A DNA stretch of 58,529 nt from Actinoplanes nipponensis (GCF_016862275.1 NZ_BOMQ01000103.1:1-58529), one strand, 5' to 3'; shown: positions 1 through 8,394, numbered from the stretch's first letter. The notes: generated by a model not told the origin, from the letters alone. Numbers and translations are program-made.

Positions 1-52
1 CACCAAGGCCCTGACGAAGCTGCGCACGCAGCTCGCCAGCGAGACCATCTGA
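1..52 (+). CDS. 3' end of an unidentified gene (partial)
   Basis: The window opens inside a gene. The last 16 sense codons read TKALTKLRTQLASETI, followed by a TGA. This short polar helical tail is not enough to name a family. A strong terminator hairpin follows within 20 bases, which supports it being the real end of a transcription unit. Function unknown. Confidence 0.55.
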   Translation, partial: TKALTKLRTQLASETI

Positions 53-68
53 GCAACCCGCAGACTGA

Positions 69-93
69 ACGCCGGCCCGGTTCGGGCCGGCGT
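69..93 (+). terminator. Intrinsic terminator after the partial gene
   Basis: A perfect 11-bp G+C-rich stem (ACGCCGGCCCG, loop GTT, CGGGCCGGCGT) is followed by TTCTGCGT. It begins 17 bases after the upstream TGA and ends before the ribosome binding site of the GH13 gene, so it separates the two transcription units. The U tract is poor, as is usual in actinomycetes. Confidence 0.8.
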
Positions 94-127
94 TTCTGCG
101 TACCCGTCGACGGTGAGGAGTGCGGCT

Positions 128-1441
128 GTGCGAGAGCCGAATTGGGTCGAACACGCGGTGTGGTGGCAGGTCTATCCGCTCGGGTTCACCGGCGCCTACC
201 CGGAGGGCCGGGAGAACGGCGGGCTGACCCGGATCACCGCCTGGCTCGACTACGCCGTCGAGCTCGGCGCCTCCGGCCTCCTGCTCGGGCCGGTGTTCGC
301 GGCCGAGACGCACGGCTACGACACGACCGACCACCTCCGCATCGACCCGCGCCTGGGCGACGACGCCGCCTTCGACGCGTTGGTCGCCGCCGCGCATGAC
401 CGCGGGCTGCGGGTCCTGCTGGACGGCGTGTTCAACCACGTCGGACGCGGACACGCCGCCTTCCAGGACGTGCTCGCCCAGGGCCGGGACGCGCCGACGG
501 CCTCGTGGTTCCGGCTCACCTGGCCCGACGGCGGGGGCGAGCCGGAGTACGCCACCTTCGAGGGACACGGCGCGCTGGTCGGGCTCAACCACGCCGAGCC
601 GGCCGTCGCCGACTACGTGACCGAGGTGATGACGCACTGGCTGCGGCGCGGCGCCGACGGCTGGCGGCTCGACGCCGCCTACGCGGTCCCGGCCGGCTTC
701 TGGGCCACCGTGCTCCCCCGGGTCCGGGCCGAGTTCCCCGGCGCGTACCTGGTCGGCGAGGTCATCCACGGCGACTACGCGCAGTTCGTCGAGCAGTCCA
801 CCATGGACTCGGTGACCCAGTACGAGCTGTGGAAAGCGATCTGGAGCGCGCTCAACGCGGCCAACTTCTTCGAGCTGAGCTGGGCGCTGGAACGGCACAA
901 CGGCTTCCTGGACACCTTCGTGCCGCAGACCTTCGTCGGCAACCACGACGTGACCCGGCTGGCCAGCAAGCTCACCGACGAGCGGCACGTGCCGCTCGCG
1001 CTGGCGCTGCTGTGCACCCTGGGCGGCACGCCGTCCATCTACGCCGGCGACGAGCAGGGCTTCCAGGGCGTCAAGGAGGACCGGGAGCACGGCGACGATG
1101 CGGTCCGGCCCGCGTTCCCCGCCGAGCCGGCCGGCCTGGCCCCGTACGGGTGGCCGCTCTACCACCTGCACCAGGAGCTGATCGGGTTGCGCCGGCGGCA
1201 CCCGTGGCTGCACCACGCCCGGACCGAGCCGGTGCACCTGACCAACGAGCAGTTCGCCTACGCGGCCTCGGACGGCGACCGGCGGCTCATCGTGGCCCTG
1301 AGCGTCGGCGCCGGGCCCGCCGAGCTGCCCGTGCCGTACGGGAAATCGGTGTTGCACGGCCGCGCGGAGCTGCGCCGGCCCGGGTCGGCCGGGACCGTCG
1401 TGGTGCTGCCCGCCCATGGCTGGGCCGTGCTGGAGGCATGA
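128..1441 (+). CDS. Alpha-amylase family (GH13) glycoside hydrolase
   Basis: Predicted retaining alpha-glucan hydrolase or transglycosidase with a TIM barrel, about 437 residues. All four GH13 signature regions are visible: DGVFNH (about residue 100), GWRLDAAY with nucleophile Asp181, VGEV with acid/base Glu211, and NHD at 272-274. No signal peptide is seen, so it probably acts in the cytoplasm on maltodextrins or glycogen products; exact specificity cannot be read. GTG at 128 is chosen because GAGGAG lies 7 bases upstream; a GTG at 113 overlaps that ribosome binding site. The final glycosidase C-domain is short. It is monocistronic, bounded by hairpins on both sides. Confidence 0.9.
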   Translation: MREPNWVEHAVWWQVYPLGFTGAYPEGRENGGLTRITAWLDYAVELGASGLLLGPVFAAETHGYDTTDHLRIDPRLGDDAAFDALVAAAHDRGLRVLLDGVFNHVGRGHAAFQDVLAQGRDAPTASWFRLTWPDGGGEPEYATFEGHGALVGLNHAEPAVADYVTEVMTHWLRRGADGWRLDAAYAVPAGFWATVLPRVRAEFPGAYLVGEVIHGDYAQFVEQSTMDSVTQYELWKAIWSALNAANFFELSWALERHNGFLDTFVPQTFVGNHDVTRLASKLTDERHVPLALALLCTLGGTPSIYAGDEQGFQGVKEDREHGDDAVRPAFPAEPAGLAPYGWPLYHLHQELIGLRRRHPWLHHARTEPVHLTNEQFAYAASDGDRRLIVALSVGAGPAELPVPYGKSVLHGRAELRRPGSAGTVVVLPAHGWAVLEA

Positions 1442-1444
1442 AAA

Positions 1445-1468
1445 AGCGCCCGCCGGACGGCGGGCGCT
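1445..1468. terminator. Bidirectional terminator between convergent genes
   Basis: A perfect 10-bp stem (AGCGCCCGCC, loop GGAC, GGCGGGCGCT) lies between the convergent GH13 gene and the DUF6131-like gene. An A run at 1441-1445 becomes a U tract when read from the minus strand, and CTCTTC follows on the plus strand, so it can serve both genes. Confidence 0.8.
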
Positions 1469-1487
1469 CTTCAAGGACTGGTGCGGA

Positions 1488-1643
1488 TCAGAACCAGACT
1501 TTTCGGCCACCGACCGGACGGCCGACGGCGCCCAGGATCCACAGCACGGCGCCCACGACCAGCAGCACGGCACCGATCGTGTAGAGGATCGAGACGTTGA
1601 GGAAGATACCCAACAGCAGGAGGATGAGACCGAGGATCAACAT
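1488..1643 (-). CDS. Small membrane protein, DUF6131-like
   Basis: A 51-residue protein made almost entirely of two hydrophobic helices (about residues 2-20 and 22-40) joined by a short turn and ending in a basic, glycine-rich tail (GRPVGGRKVWF). The pattern matches the small actinobacterial DUF6131 membrane proteins, whose function is unknown. The ATG at 1643 is preceded by GGAG with a 6-base spacer. It stands alone between the bidirectional terminator and the sulfatase gene, which is transcribed in the same direction. Confidence 0.75.
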   Translation of the reverse strand: MLILGLILLLLGIFLNVSILYTIGAVLLVVGAVLWILGAVGRPVGGRKVWF

Positions 1644-1726
1644 GGGGGGCTCCGTTCGTCGGCGGCTTGTCCGCCGGCCCCCTGATACCCAGGCGGCCCG
1701 ATTCCCAATCACGGCCGGGATCGGGC

Positions 1727-3529
1727 TCAGCGCTTCGGCGGCGCCAGGACCCGGCTGACGTCGCCCGACGGGCCGAACGTGGTCAGGAACCGGTCGCGGA
1801 ACTCGTCCATCTTCCACACCGGCGCCTTCGGGTCCGGCTTGATCCCGTCGGTCCAGCCCCAGTCCGCGGTCCTGGCCATCACGCCGCGGTCCTTGGCCAG
1901 GATGGTGATCGGCACGTCGCGGCTGGCGCCGTCGCCCACGACCATCGGGGACGGCTGGTGGTCGCCGAGGAAGACCATCACGGTGTTCTGGTCGCCGTAG
2001 AGCTCCAACCAGGAGACCAGGGTGGTCAGCGTGTACTGGATCGAGCGGGCGTACTCGTGCCGCAGCTTGACCGGGTCCCGCCAGACCGCCTTGACCTTCT
2101 TGCCGTCCTGCTGGATCTGCTTGTAGACCGACCCGTCGCCGACGTCGTCCCAGTCGATGAACTGCGGCAGCGGCGCCCACGGCGTGTGGCTGGAGACCAG
2201 CGGCATCTCGACGAACATCGGGTCGTGCGCCGGGCCGTGCACGTTCTTCTGGAACCAGCTCAGGGTGTACTGGTCCGGCTGCGGCGCCCAGCTGAAGGCC
2301 GGGCCCTGGTAGCCGGTGTTGCGGGAGTCGTAGACCTTGTCGTAGCCGTAGAAGTTGCCCTCCGGCCAGGCCCGGGTGGCGCCCGGCATGACACTCATGG
2401 TGTCGAAGCCGGCCCGCTTGAAGGCGCTGGTCAGGGTCAGCCGGTTGCTCGAGGTCAGGTTGCGGTAGCGGTTCTGCTTGTCGATCCAGAGCCCGCTCAG
2501 CAGCGTGGAGTGGGCCAGCCAGCTGCCGCCGCCGGCCGTGGGCGAGCCCAGCCAGCCGCTGCGGGTCACGTAGCCGGCCTTCTTCAGCGTCGCCGTGCCC
2601 TCGGCCAGCACCTCCGTGGTGCCCGGGTTGAGCACCGGGTCCTCGATCGCCGACCGGCCGTAGCTCTCCACGAAGAAGACCATGACGTCCTTGCCCCGCA
2701 GGCCGGTGAGCAGCTGGTCACCGGGGGTGCCGGCGAACGCGTCGGTGGCGGCGAGCCGCTCGAACGCCTTCTCGTCCCGCAGGCCGGCCTTGACCATGCC
2801 GGCCCGGTCCCAGACGTAGGTCGCCGAGCTGCGGGCGGCCACCGGGATGCTGTTGAAGGTCTGCGCGCCCAGCAGGAGCAGCACCACCCACACGGCCGTG
2901 CCGGTCAGGGCGGTGCCGTAGCCGGCGCGGCGGTGCCGGTCGGCGACCTTGGTGATCCGGATCGCGGCCAGGCTCAGCAGGGTCAGGACCGCCAGCACGA
3001 GAACGATCACGCCGATCAGTGCGCCGATCGCGCCGGCCCGGCCGGCCGAGTCCTCGAGGAAGGACTGGGCGTCGTCGAGCAGCACCCAGTCCAGGACCGG
3101 GTCGAACGGGCGCGACAGGGTCGCGTGGAAGCCCATGTCGGTGATCTTCTCGATGGTGATCAGCGCGAGACCGGCGCCCAGGATGCCCGCGGCGATCCGC
3201 TTCCACCGCCCGGGCAGCAGCAGGACGAGCCCGATGGCCACGAAACCCTCGATCGGGAGCCGCAGGTAGGTGCCGGGGCGCTCCAGCCGGCTCAGCACGT
3301 TCGGCAGGATCAGCGCGGCGAAGACCAGCAGGACGGCCGACACGGTCAGCGCATGGCCCGCGACCTGCCGCAGGCGACCGCGTTGACCGGCCGGTTCGGC
3401 CTCGATCGGCTCGGCGCCGGCCGTCGCCTCCGGCTCCGCGGTGGCCGCGGGCGCCGTGGTCTCCGGCGCCTCCGGCTGCGGAGCACGACGAAAACGAACA
3501 GCGAGTGCTTCACGTACCGAACCAGACAA
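1727..3529 (-). CDS. Membrane-anchored sulfatase / LTA-synthase-like phosphotransferase
   Basis: About 600 residues. A charged cytoplasmic N-terminus rich in Ala, Glu and Pro is followed by about five membrane helices (roughly residues 55-250) and then an extracellular alkaline-phosphatase-superfamily domain. Motifs seen: VFFVESYGRS (metal-binding Glu), SWLAHSTLLSG (probable Ser/Thr nucleophile site), SSHTPW and LGDHQPS (metal-binding His/Asp). The family includes lipoteichoic acid synthases and phosphoethanolamine transferases, so an envelope phosphate or sulfate ester is the likely substrate, but which one is not readable. TTG at 3529 is chosen because GGAGGAGGG lies 7 bases upstream. The first roughly 15 codons are A+T-rich compared with the rest. 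Confidence 0.85.
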   Translation of the reverse strand: MSGSVREALAVRFRRAPQPEAPETTAPAATAEPEATAGAEPIEAEPAGQRGRLRQVAGHALTVSAVLLVFAALILPNVLSRLERPGTYLRLPIEGFVAIGLVLLLPGRWKRIAAGILGAGLALITIEKITDMGFHATLSRPFDPVLDWVLLDDAQSFLEDSAGRAGAIGALIGVIVLVLAVLTLLSLAAIRITKVADRHRRAGYGTALTGTAVWVVLLLLGAQTFNSIPVAARSSATYVWDRAGMVKAGLRDEKAFERLAATDAFAGTPGDQLLTGLRGKDVMVFFVESYGRSAIEDPVLNPGTTEVLAEGTATLKKAGYVTRSGWLGSPTAGGGSWLAHSTLLSGLWIDKQNRYRNLTSSNRLTLTSAFKRAGFDTMSVMPGATRAWPEGNFYGYDKVYDSRNTGYQGPAFSWAPQPDQYTLSWFQKNVHGPAHDPMFVEMPLVSSHTPWAPLPQFIDWDDVGDGSVYKQIQQDGKKVKAVWRDPVKLRHEYARSIQYTLTTLVSWLELYGDQNTVMVFLGDHQPSPMVVGDGASRDVPITILAKDRGVMARTADWGWTDGIKPDPKAPVWKMDEFRDRFLTTFGPSGDVSRVLAPPKR

Positions 3530-3600
3530 AACTTGGCCCTCCTCCGGGACATCCCGAAGAGGGGAACGGATCTCGGCCGGATGTAGTTCAATCGGTGCCC

Positions 3601-3963
3601 ATGGACGCCGCGCCCGGACCAGCCTTCGTCCTGCACGACCACCGCAAGCCGCGCCCCCATTTCGACCTGCGGCTGGAGCAGGACGGGGTGCTGCGGTCCT
3701 GGGCCCTGCCCCGCGGGCTGCCCACCGACCCGGCCCGCAACCGGCTGGCCATCGCGGTGCCGGATCACGCCCTGGACCACCTCACCTACACCGACGCCGA
3801 CAAGTTCATCGCGGACATCGGCTGGTGGCAGGAGGAGGACAGCAACGAGCGGCGCCTGCTGTTCACGCTGCACGGCCGCGTTGCCGCGCGCCGGTACGCC
3901 CTGATCCACACCGACGGCACGAGCTGGCTGGCCCACCTGACCAAGGACCAGCCGGCGGCCTGA
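3601..3963 (+). CDS. Stand-alone DNA ligase D 3'-phosphoesterase domain protein
   Basis: A 120-residue protein consisting only of the LigD phosphoesterase (PE) fold. The N-terminal motif FVLHDHRKPRPHFDLRLEQ carries the conserved His and Asp residues that bind Mn2+ in this family, followed by the hallmark SWALPRGLP. PE domains trim 3'-phosphate or ribonucleotide ends during non-homologous end joining. Here it is free of the ligase and polymerase domains, so it may assist a separate ligase or act in RNA or DNA end repair. An in-frame GTG at 3595 is an alternative start; neither start has a clear ribosome binding site. It is divergent from the sulfatase gene. Confidence 0.85.
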   Translation: MDAAPGPAFVLHDHRKPRPHFDLRLEQDGVLRSWALPRGLPTDPARNRLAIAVPDHALDHLTYTDADKFIADIGWWQEEDSNERRLLFTLHGRVAARRYALIHTDGTSWLAHLTKDQPAA

Positions 3964-3970
3964 CGCGGGG

Positions 3971-3990
3971 CTGTCCACAGGTTGTCCACA
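3971..3990 (+). promoter_or_regulatory. Tandem DnaA boxes
   Basis: TTGTCCACA at 3982-3990 is an exact match to the actinobacterial DnaA box. CTGTCCACA at 3971-3979 differs by one base and lies in the same orientation exactly 11 bp upstream, about one helical turn. They sit in the 127-bp gap between the phosphoesterase and the GH92 gene. Binding by DnaA is inference from the motif; no other replication-origin gene or AT-rich unwinding element is nearby. Confidence 0.5.
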
Positions 3991-4019
3991 GGCCCCGAGG
4001 AATCGCGCGGGCGGGTTGA

Positions 4020-4076
4020 CACATCGGATGTGATCGATACAGGCTGACCTCCGACAGGGTTATGACATCGATGTCA
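4020..4076 (+). promoter_or_regulatory. Putative GH92 promoter region with two related palindromes
   Basis: A TTGACA hexamer at 4016-4021 resembles a -35 box. Two related inverted repeats follow: CACATCGGATGTG at 4020-4032 and the perfect 14-bp palindrome TGACATCGATGTCA at 4063-4076, 15 bases before the ATG. Both are built on ACATC(G)GATGT, so one regulator probably binds both and represses by blocking the promoter and ribosome binding site. The regulator is not encoded next door. No convincing -10 hexamer at normal spacing was found. Confidence 0.5.
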
Positions 4077-4090
4077 GCAGGGGGCTGCGC

Positions 4091-6949
4091 ATGCTCGGAT
4101 CCCGTACCGTGGCCGTGCTCGCCGGGGTGGTCCTGACCGTGCCGATCGGCGCGTCGGCCCAGGCGGCGCCGCCACCACCACTGATCGCGGAGCCCGCGGC
4201 GTACGTGAACCCGTTCATCGGCACCACCAACCTCGGCAACACCTATCCCGGCGCGGTCACGCCGTTCGGCATGCTCGCCTGGAGCCCGCAGACCTCGCGC
4301 GGCAACCAGCTCGCCACCCCCGCCCCGGGCGGCTACCAGTACACGGCGACCCGGATCCGGGGACTGAGCCTGACCCATCTCAGCGGGGTCGGCTGCTCCG
4401 GCGCGAACGGCGACATCCCGGTCCTGCCTCACGTCGGGGAGATCACCGGCTCGCCGACGGCCGACGCCACGGACGCGATCTTCGCCAGCACGTTCTCGCA
4501 CGCCAACGAGGCCGCCCAGCCCGGCTGGTACAAGGTCGGCCTGGACAGCGGCGCCGGCGCGGAGCTCACCGTGACCCCGCGGACCGGGTTCGGCACGTTC
4601 ACCTTCCCGGCCGACCGGCCGGCGTCGCTGCTGTTCCGCACCTCGATGTCGGAGACCGGCAGCGAGGCAGCCACCGTGCACATCGACCCGGCCACCCGGA
4701 CGGTGAGCGGCTCGGTGCGCGCCGGCAACTTCTGCGGCCCGCAGAGCACGAACAACTCGCACGCGTACTACACGCTGCACTTCACCGCGCACCTCGACCA
4801 GCCCTTCGCCGCCACCGGCACCTGGACGGACACCACTCTGCAGCCGGGCGGCACCGACGCCGCCGGCGGCAGCGGCTACAGCAGCACCGGGCGGCCCAAC
4901 CCCGGCCGGGGCTCCGGCGGCTACGTGACCTTCGCCCCGGGCACGACCAGCGTCGGCATGCGGGTGGCGATCTCGTACGTGAGCCTGGCCGGCGCCGAGG
5001 CCAACCTCGCCGCCGAGTCACCCGCGCGGCTGAGCTTCGCGGCGATCCGGGCCGCGGCCCGCAGCGCGTGGTCGCGGCGGCTCAAGAAGATCGGCATCGG
5101 TGGCGGCACCCCGGACCAGCAGACCACGTTCTACACCGCGCTCTACCACGCGATGCTCGAACCGACGCTGACCAGCGACGTGGACGGCCGGTACCACGGC
5201 GCCGACGACGCCGTCCACACGCTGTCCCCCGGCCAGCAGGCGCAGTACGGCACCTTCTCCGGCTGGGACGTCTACCGCGCCCAGGTGCAGCTGCTGGCGC
5301 TGCTGGACCCGAGGATGGCCAGTGACTTCGCGCAGTCGCTGTACACGTACGCCACCCAGCGTGACGGCGAGTGGGACCGCTGGCTGCTGCAGCACGGCAA
5401 GACGGCGGTGATGTCCGGCGACCCGTCGGCGGCCGCGGTGGCCGGCATGTACGCCTTCGGGGCCCGCGACTTCGACGTGCGGGGCGCGTACGAGTCGCTG
5501 GTGCGGGCGGCGACCGTACCGAGCGCGAACGACTCGAGCGACGCGGGCTGCAACGTCGAGTGCGTCGGGCAGCGGCCGTCGCTCGACAAGTACCTGACGC
5601 TGGGTTACATACCGGCCGACGACTGTCACTGCTGGGGCGGCGCGGCCGAGACCCTGGAGGACGCCGCAGCCGACTACGGGATCGCCCAGCTGGCCGGGGC
5701 GCTGGGCGACGACGCCCGGCGCCGCGAGTTCCTGGCCCGCTCGCACAACTGGCGCCACGTCTTCGACCCGGCCGCGCGGGCCGACCCGGGCCTGGCCCAC
5801 AGCATCCGCGAGCGGATCACCGAGGTCACCGCGAGCGCCGACAACCCGCCCGGCGAGGCGAAGGGCCGGGCCTTCGACGGCGACAAGGGGACCAAGTGGC
5901 TGGCCTTCGCGGCCACCGGCTGGGTGCAGGCCCGCACGGCGGCCCCGGTGACCGTCGAGAAGTACGCGCTGACCTCGGCGAACGACGTGCCGGCGCGGGA
6001 CCCGCGGGACTGGCGGCTGCAGGGCTCGGCGGACGGCAGCACCTGGACCACCCTCGACACGCGGACCGGGCAGGGCTTCACCGGGCGCGGCCAGACGCTG
6101 GAGTTCACGGTGGCCGACCCGCGGCCGTACAGCTATCACCGGCTCTCGGTGGACGCCAACGGCGGCGCCCCGATCGTGCAGCTGGCCGAGCTGGAGCTGG
6201 CCGACCCGGCCGTGCCCACCCCGGTGCCCGCCGACGGCGGGGCCGTGGGCTGGATGCGCGACCGCTACGCCGACGGGCACTGGGCCGAAGGATTCAGCCC
6301 GTCGACCGGCGCCGGCTTCGTCGAGGGCAGCAGCGCGCAGTACACCTGGATGGTCTACTCCGACGTGGTCGGCCTGGCCGCGGCGATGGGCGGGAACGAG
6401 GCGGCGGCCGAGCGGCTGGACGCGTTCTTCCGCAACCCGGACGGCACCTTCGACCTGGGCGCCACCCGCAGCACCCGGTTCGACGCCACCAACGAGCCCG
6501 ACATCCAGACGCCGTACCTCTACAACTATCTGGGCGCCGCCTACAAGACTCAGGAGACGGTCCGGGCGATCATCGACGGCCGGTGGGGCAACTCCACGGG
6601 CGGCATCCCAGGCAACGACGACGCGGGCACGATGAGCGCCTGGTACGTCTTCTCCGCCCTGGGCCTCTACCCGACCGTGCCCACCCGGGCGGAGCTGATC
6701 CTCACCAGCCCGCTGTTCCCCCGGGCGGAGGTCCGGCTGGCCAACGGGCGGCAGCTGAAAATCACGGCGCCACGGGCGGATGACAAGTCAATCTACGTGC
6801 GGGAACTGACGGTCAACGGGAAAACGGCCACCCGGGGATGGCTGCCCGCGTCCACCCTCGCCGACGGCGCCGCGCTCACCTGGACGTTGGCCCCCACACC
6901 CAGCCTGACCTGGGGCAGCAGCCCGGAGGACACGCCACCGCAGAACTAG
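4091..6949 (+). CDS. Secreted GH92 alpha-mannosidase with inserted F5/8C (discoidin) domain
   Basis: About 952 residues with a Sec signal peptide ending near ASAQA-APPPP. It matches GH92, the Ca2+-dependent exo-alpha-1,2-mannosidase family: N-terminal beta domain opening YVNPFIGT, then PGAVTPFGM, SGWDVYRAQ, and the (alpha/alpha)6 barrel with GNDDAGTMSAWYVFSALGLYP near the end. A discoidin/CBM32-like module of about 125 residues (about 575-705; begins ITEVTASADNPPGEA, ends VQLAELELAD) sits inside the barrel, between NWRHVFDP and WMRDRYADGHW. Likely substrate: mannosides of fungal or plant glycoproteins. Start ATG 4091 follows AGGGGG. It is a single-gene unit with its own terminator and palindromic operators. 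Confidence 0.9.
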   Translation: MLGSRTVAVLAGVVLTVPIGASAQAAPPPPLIAEPAAYVNPFIGTTNLGNTYPGAVTPFGMLAWSPQTSRGNQLATPAPGGYQYTATRIRGLSLTHLSGVGCSGANGDIPVLPHVGEITGSPTADATDAIFASTFSHANEAAQPGWYKVGLDSGAGAELTVTPRTGFGTFTFPADRPASLLFRTSMSETGSEAATVHIDPATRTVSGSVRAGNFCGPQSTNNSHAYYTLHFTAHLDQPFAATGTWTDTTLQPGGTDAAGGSGYSSTGRPNPGRGSGGYVTFAPGTTSVGMRVAISYVSLAGAEANLAAESPARLSFAAIRAAARSAWSRRLKKIGIGGGTPDQQTTFYTALYHAMLEPTLTSDVDGRYHGADDAVHTLSPGQQAQYGTFSGWDVYRAQVQLLALLDPRMASDFAQSLYTYATQRDGEWDRWLLQHGKTAVMSGDPSAAAVAGMYAFGARDFDVRGAYESLVRAATVPSANDSSDAGCNVECVGQRPSLDKYLTLGYIPADDCHCWGGAAETLEDAAADYGIAQLAGALGDDARRREFLARSHNWRHVFDPAARADPGLAHSIRERITEVTASADNPPGEAKGRAFDGDKGTKWLAFAATGWVQARTAAPVTVEKYALTSANDVPARDPRDWRLQGSADGSTWTTLDTRTGQGFTGRGQTLEFTVADPRPYSYHRLSVDANGGAPIVQLAELELADPAVPTPVPADGGAVGWMRDRYADGHWAEGFSPSTGAGFVEGSSAQYTWMVYSDVVGLAAAMGGNEAAAERLDAFFRNPDGTFDLGATRSTRFDATNEPDIQTPYLYNYLGAAYKTQETVRAIIDGRWGNSTGGIPGNDDAGTMSAWYVFSALGLYPTVPTRAELILTSPLFPRAEVRLANGRQLKITAPRADDKSIYVRELTVNGKTATRGWLPASTLADGAALTWTLAPTPSLTWGSSPEDTPPQN

Positions 6950-6986
6950 TTGCGGCCCGGTTGTATTACTGGTGCGAGCAGGACGC

Positions 6987-7021
6987 GGGGTGCCCCGACG
7001 AGGGATCGTCAGGGGCACCCC
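6987..7021 (+). terminator. Terminator after GH92 gene
   Basis: A long hairpin: GGGGTGCCCC pairs perfectly with GGGGCACCCC, extended inward by GAC/GTC with one bulge, around a small loop. It lies 37 bases after the GH92 stop and before the DedA gene. There is little U tract. Confidence 0.65.
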
Positions 7022-7104
7022 CACGTTTGCGATCCGCGCGGGTGGATACCGTTGGGGCCGGGGTCGCCAGGCCCCGCCAGCGACGACGGGAGACTGCTCA
7101 GCCC

Positions 7105-7776
7105 ATGCCCCCCGCCGACGACCTGCCCAGCTTCCTGCACAGCGTGGCGCCCATCCTCGACCGCTGGGGCTATCTGGCCGTGGCCGGCGTCATCGGCGTG
7201 GAGAGCTTCGGCGTCCCGGCGCCCGGTCAGACGATCATGGTCGCCGCGGCGATCTACTCGAGCTGGGGCCGGCTGGACATCTTCGCCGTCGCCGCCATCT
7301 CGTTCATCGCCGCCGTGCTCGGCGACAACGTCGGCTACTGGATCGGGGTCCGCGGCGGCCGCCGGGCCGTGCACCGGTTCGGCAAGTACATCTTCATCAC
7401 GCCGGCCCGCCTCGAACGAGCCGAGAAGTTCTTCGCCCGCCGGGGCAACCGGATCGTCGTGGTGGCCCGCTTCATCGACGGCCTGCGCCAGCTCAACGGC
7501 GTGATCGCCGGCATCACGGCGATGCCCTGGCGCACCTTCCTGATCTACAACGCGATCGGCGCGGCGCTCTGGGTGGGCTGGTGGTGCACGATCTCGTACC
7601 TGCTGGGCACCCACCTGGTCGAGATCATCGACCAGCTGCACCGGTACAAGTTCTGGGCGATCGGGGTGGGCGTCATCGCGGTCGGCGCGTACGTCTGGCT
7701 GCACATGCGGCACATCCGGCGGCGCCGGGCCCGCGAGGCCGCCGGCCCGGTCACCGCCGAAGACGCCCCGGCCTGA
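7105..7776 (+). CDS. DedA family membrane protein
   Basis: 223 residues with the DedA/VTT (SNARE-associated) layout: N-terminal re-entrant region GVESFGVPAPGQ with the family's conserved Glu, a long helix followed by GYWIGVRGG, the RFIDGLRQLNGVIAGITAMP segment with conserved Arg and Gly, and two C-terminal membrane helices before a basic tail. Family members act as lipid scramblases or flippases (for example undecaprenyl phosphate recycling or polymyxin tolerance); which role applies here is open. The ATG at 7105 gives the normal family length of about 220 residues, although its ribosome binding site is weak. Confidence 0.9.
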   Translation: MPPADDLPSFLHSVAPILDRWGYLAVAGVIGVESFGVPAPGQTIMVAAAIYSSWGRLDIFAVAAISFIAAVLGDNVGYWIGVRGGRRAVHRFGKYIFITPARLERAEKFFARRGNRIVVVARFIDGLRQLNGVIAGITAMPWRTFLIYNAIGAALWVGWWCTISYLLGTHLVEIIDQLHRYKFWAIGVGVIAVGAYVWLHMRHIRRRRAREAAGPVTAEDAPA

Positions 7777-7819
7777 CGATTGCCGGGCGCCCGTCCGGGT
7801 ACGTCGGAGGGAAGACCGG

Positions 7820-8320
7820 ATGGGAGTGATAGCTGTGACCACGACCGCCCGACCGCTGGACCGTCGCCGTGACAAGGCCGGCGCCGCCGATGCCGCTGCC
7901 ACCAGGGCCGAGGCCGCGGTGAGCGACATCGACCACCAGCTCGAGACCATCGCCCACCTCACCGAACAACAGCGGCAGGCCCTGCACCGGGCCGCCGAGG
8001 AGAGGGACCGGCTCAAGCGGTCGCTCAAGGCCGCCGCCAAGCGCCGCGCGGAGCTGGCCAAGGAACGCAAGAAGGCCGTCGCGAAGGCGGCGCGGGCCCG
8101 CACCCGGGCCAAGGCCGCCGAGAGCAAGTACGACCGGGAAGTGCTGGCCGATCTGGTCCGCCGCGAGAAGGAGAAGGACCGCGCGGGTTCCACGGCCGCC
8201 CGGGCGCCGCGGCGGTCCGCCGCGGCCGACCCGCCGCCGGAGCAACCGGACGAGGGCACCCAGACGGCGCGGCGCACGGCCGCCCGCAAGACCGCGAAGG
8301 CCGCGCGCCTGATCCGCTGA
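7820..8320 (+). CDS. Hypothetical basic coiled-coil protein
   Basis: 166 residues, no recognised domain. Residues about 25-115 form one long Ala/Lys/Arg/Glu-rich helix with heptad-like spacing, hence a likely coiled coil. The C-terminus is disordered and Lys/Arg/Ala-rich (TARRTAARKTAKAARLIR), resembling histone-H1-like tails, so nucleic acid binding is possible but unproven. Start is ambiguous: ATG 7820 has GGAGGG 8 bases upstream, and GTG 7835 has GGGAG 8 bases upstream. It lies 43 bases after dedA in the same direction and could be cotranscribed. Confidence 0.7.
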   Translation: MGVIAVTTTARPLDRRRDKAGAADAAATRAEAAVSDIDHQLETIAHLTEQQRQALHRAAEERDRLKRSLKAAAKRRAELAKERKKAVAKAARARTRAKAAESKYDREVLADLVRREKEKDRAGSTAARAPRRSAAADPPPEQPDEGTQTARRTAARKTAKAARLIR

Positions 8321-8394
8321 CCTCTTTTTCCGGTACGCGGAACAGCGTCGCCGACCGCAGGACCGGCGTACCGGCCCCGACGGGTCGGCGCCGG

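Noticed and set aside
113..127. GTG 113 as start of the GH13 gene
   Set aside because: It overlaps the GAGGAG ribosome binding site that serves GTG 128.
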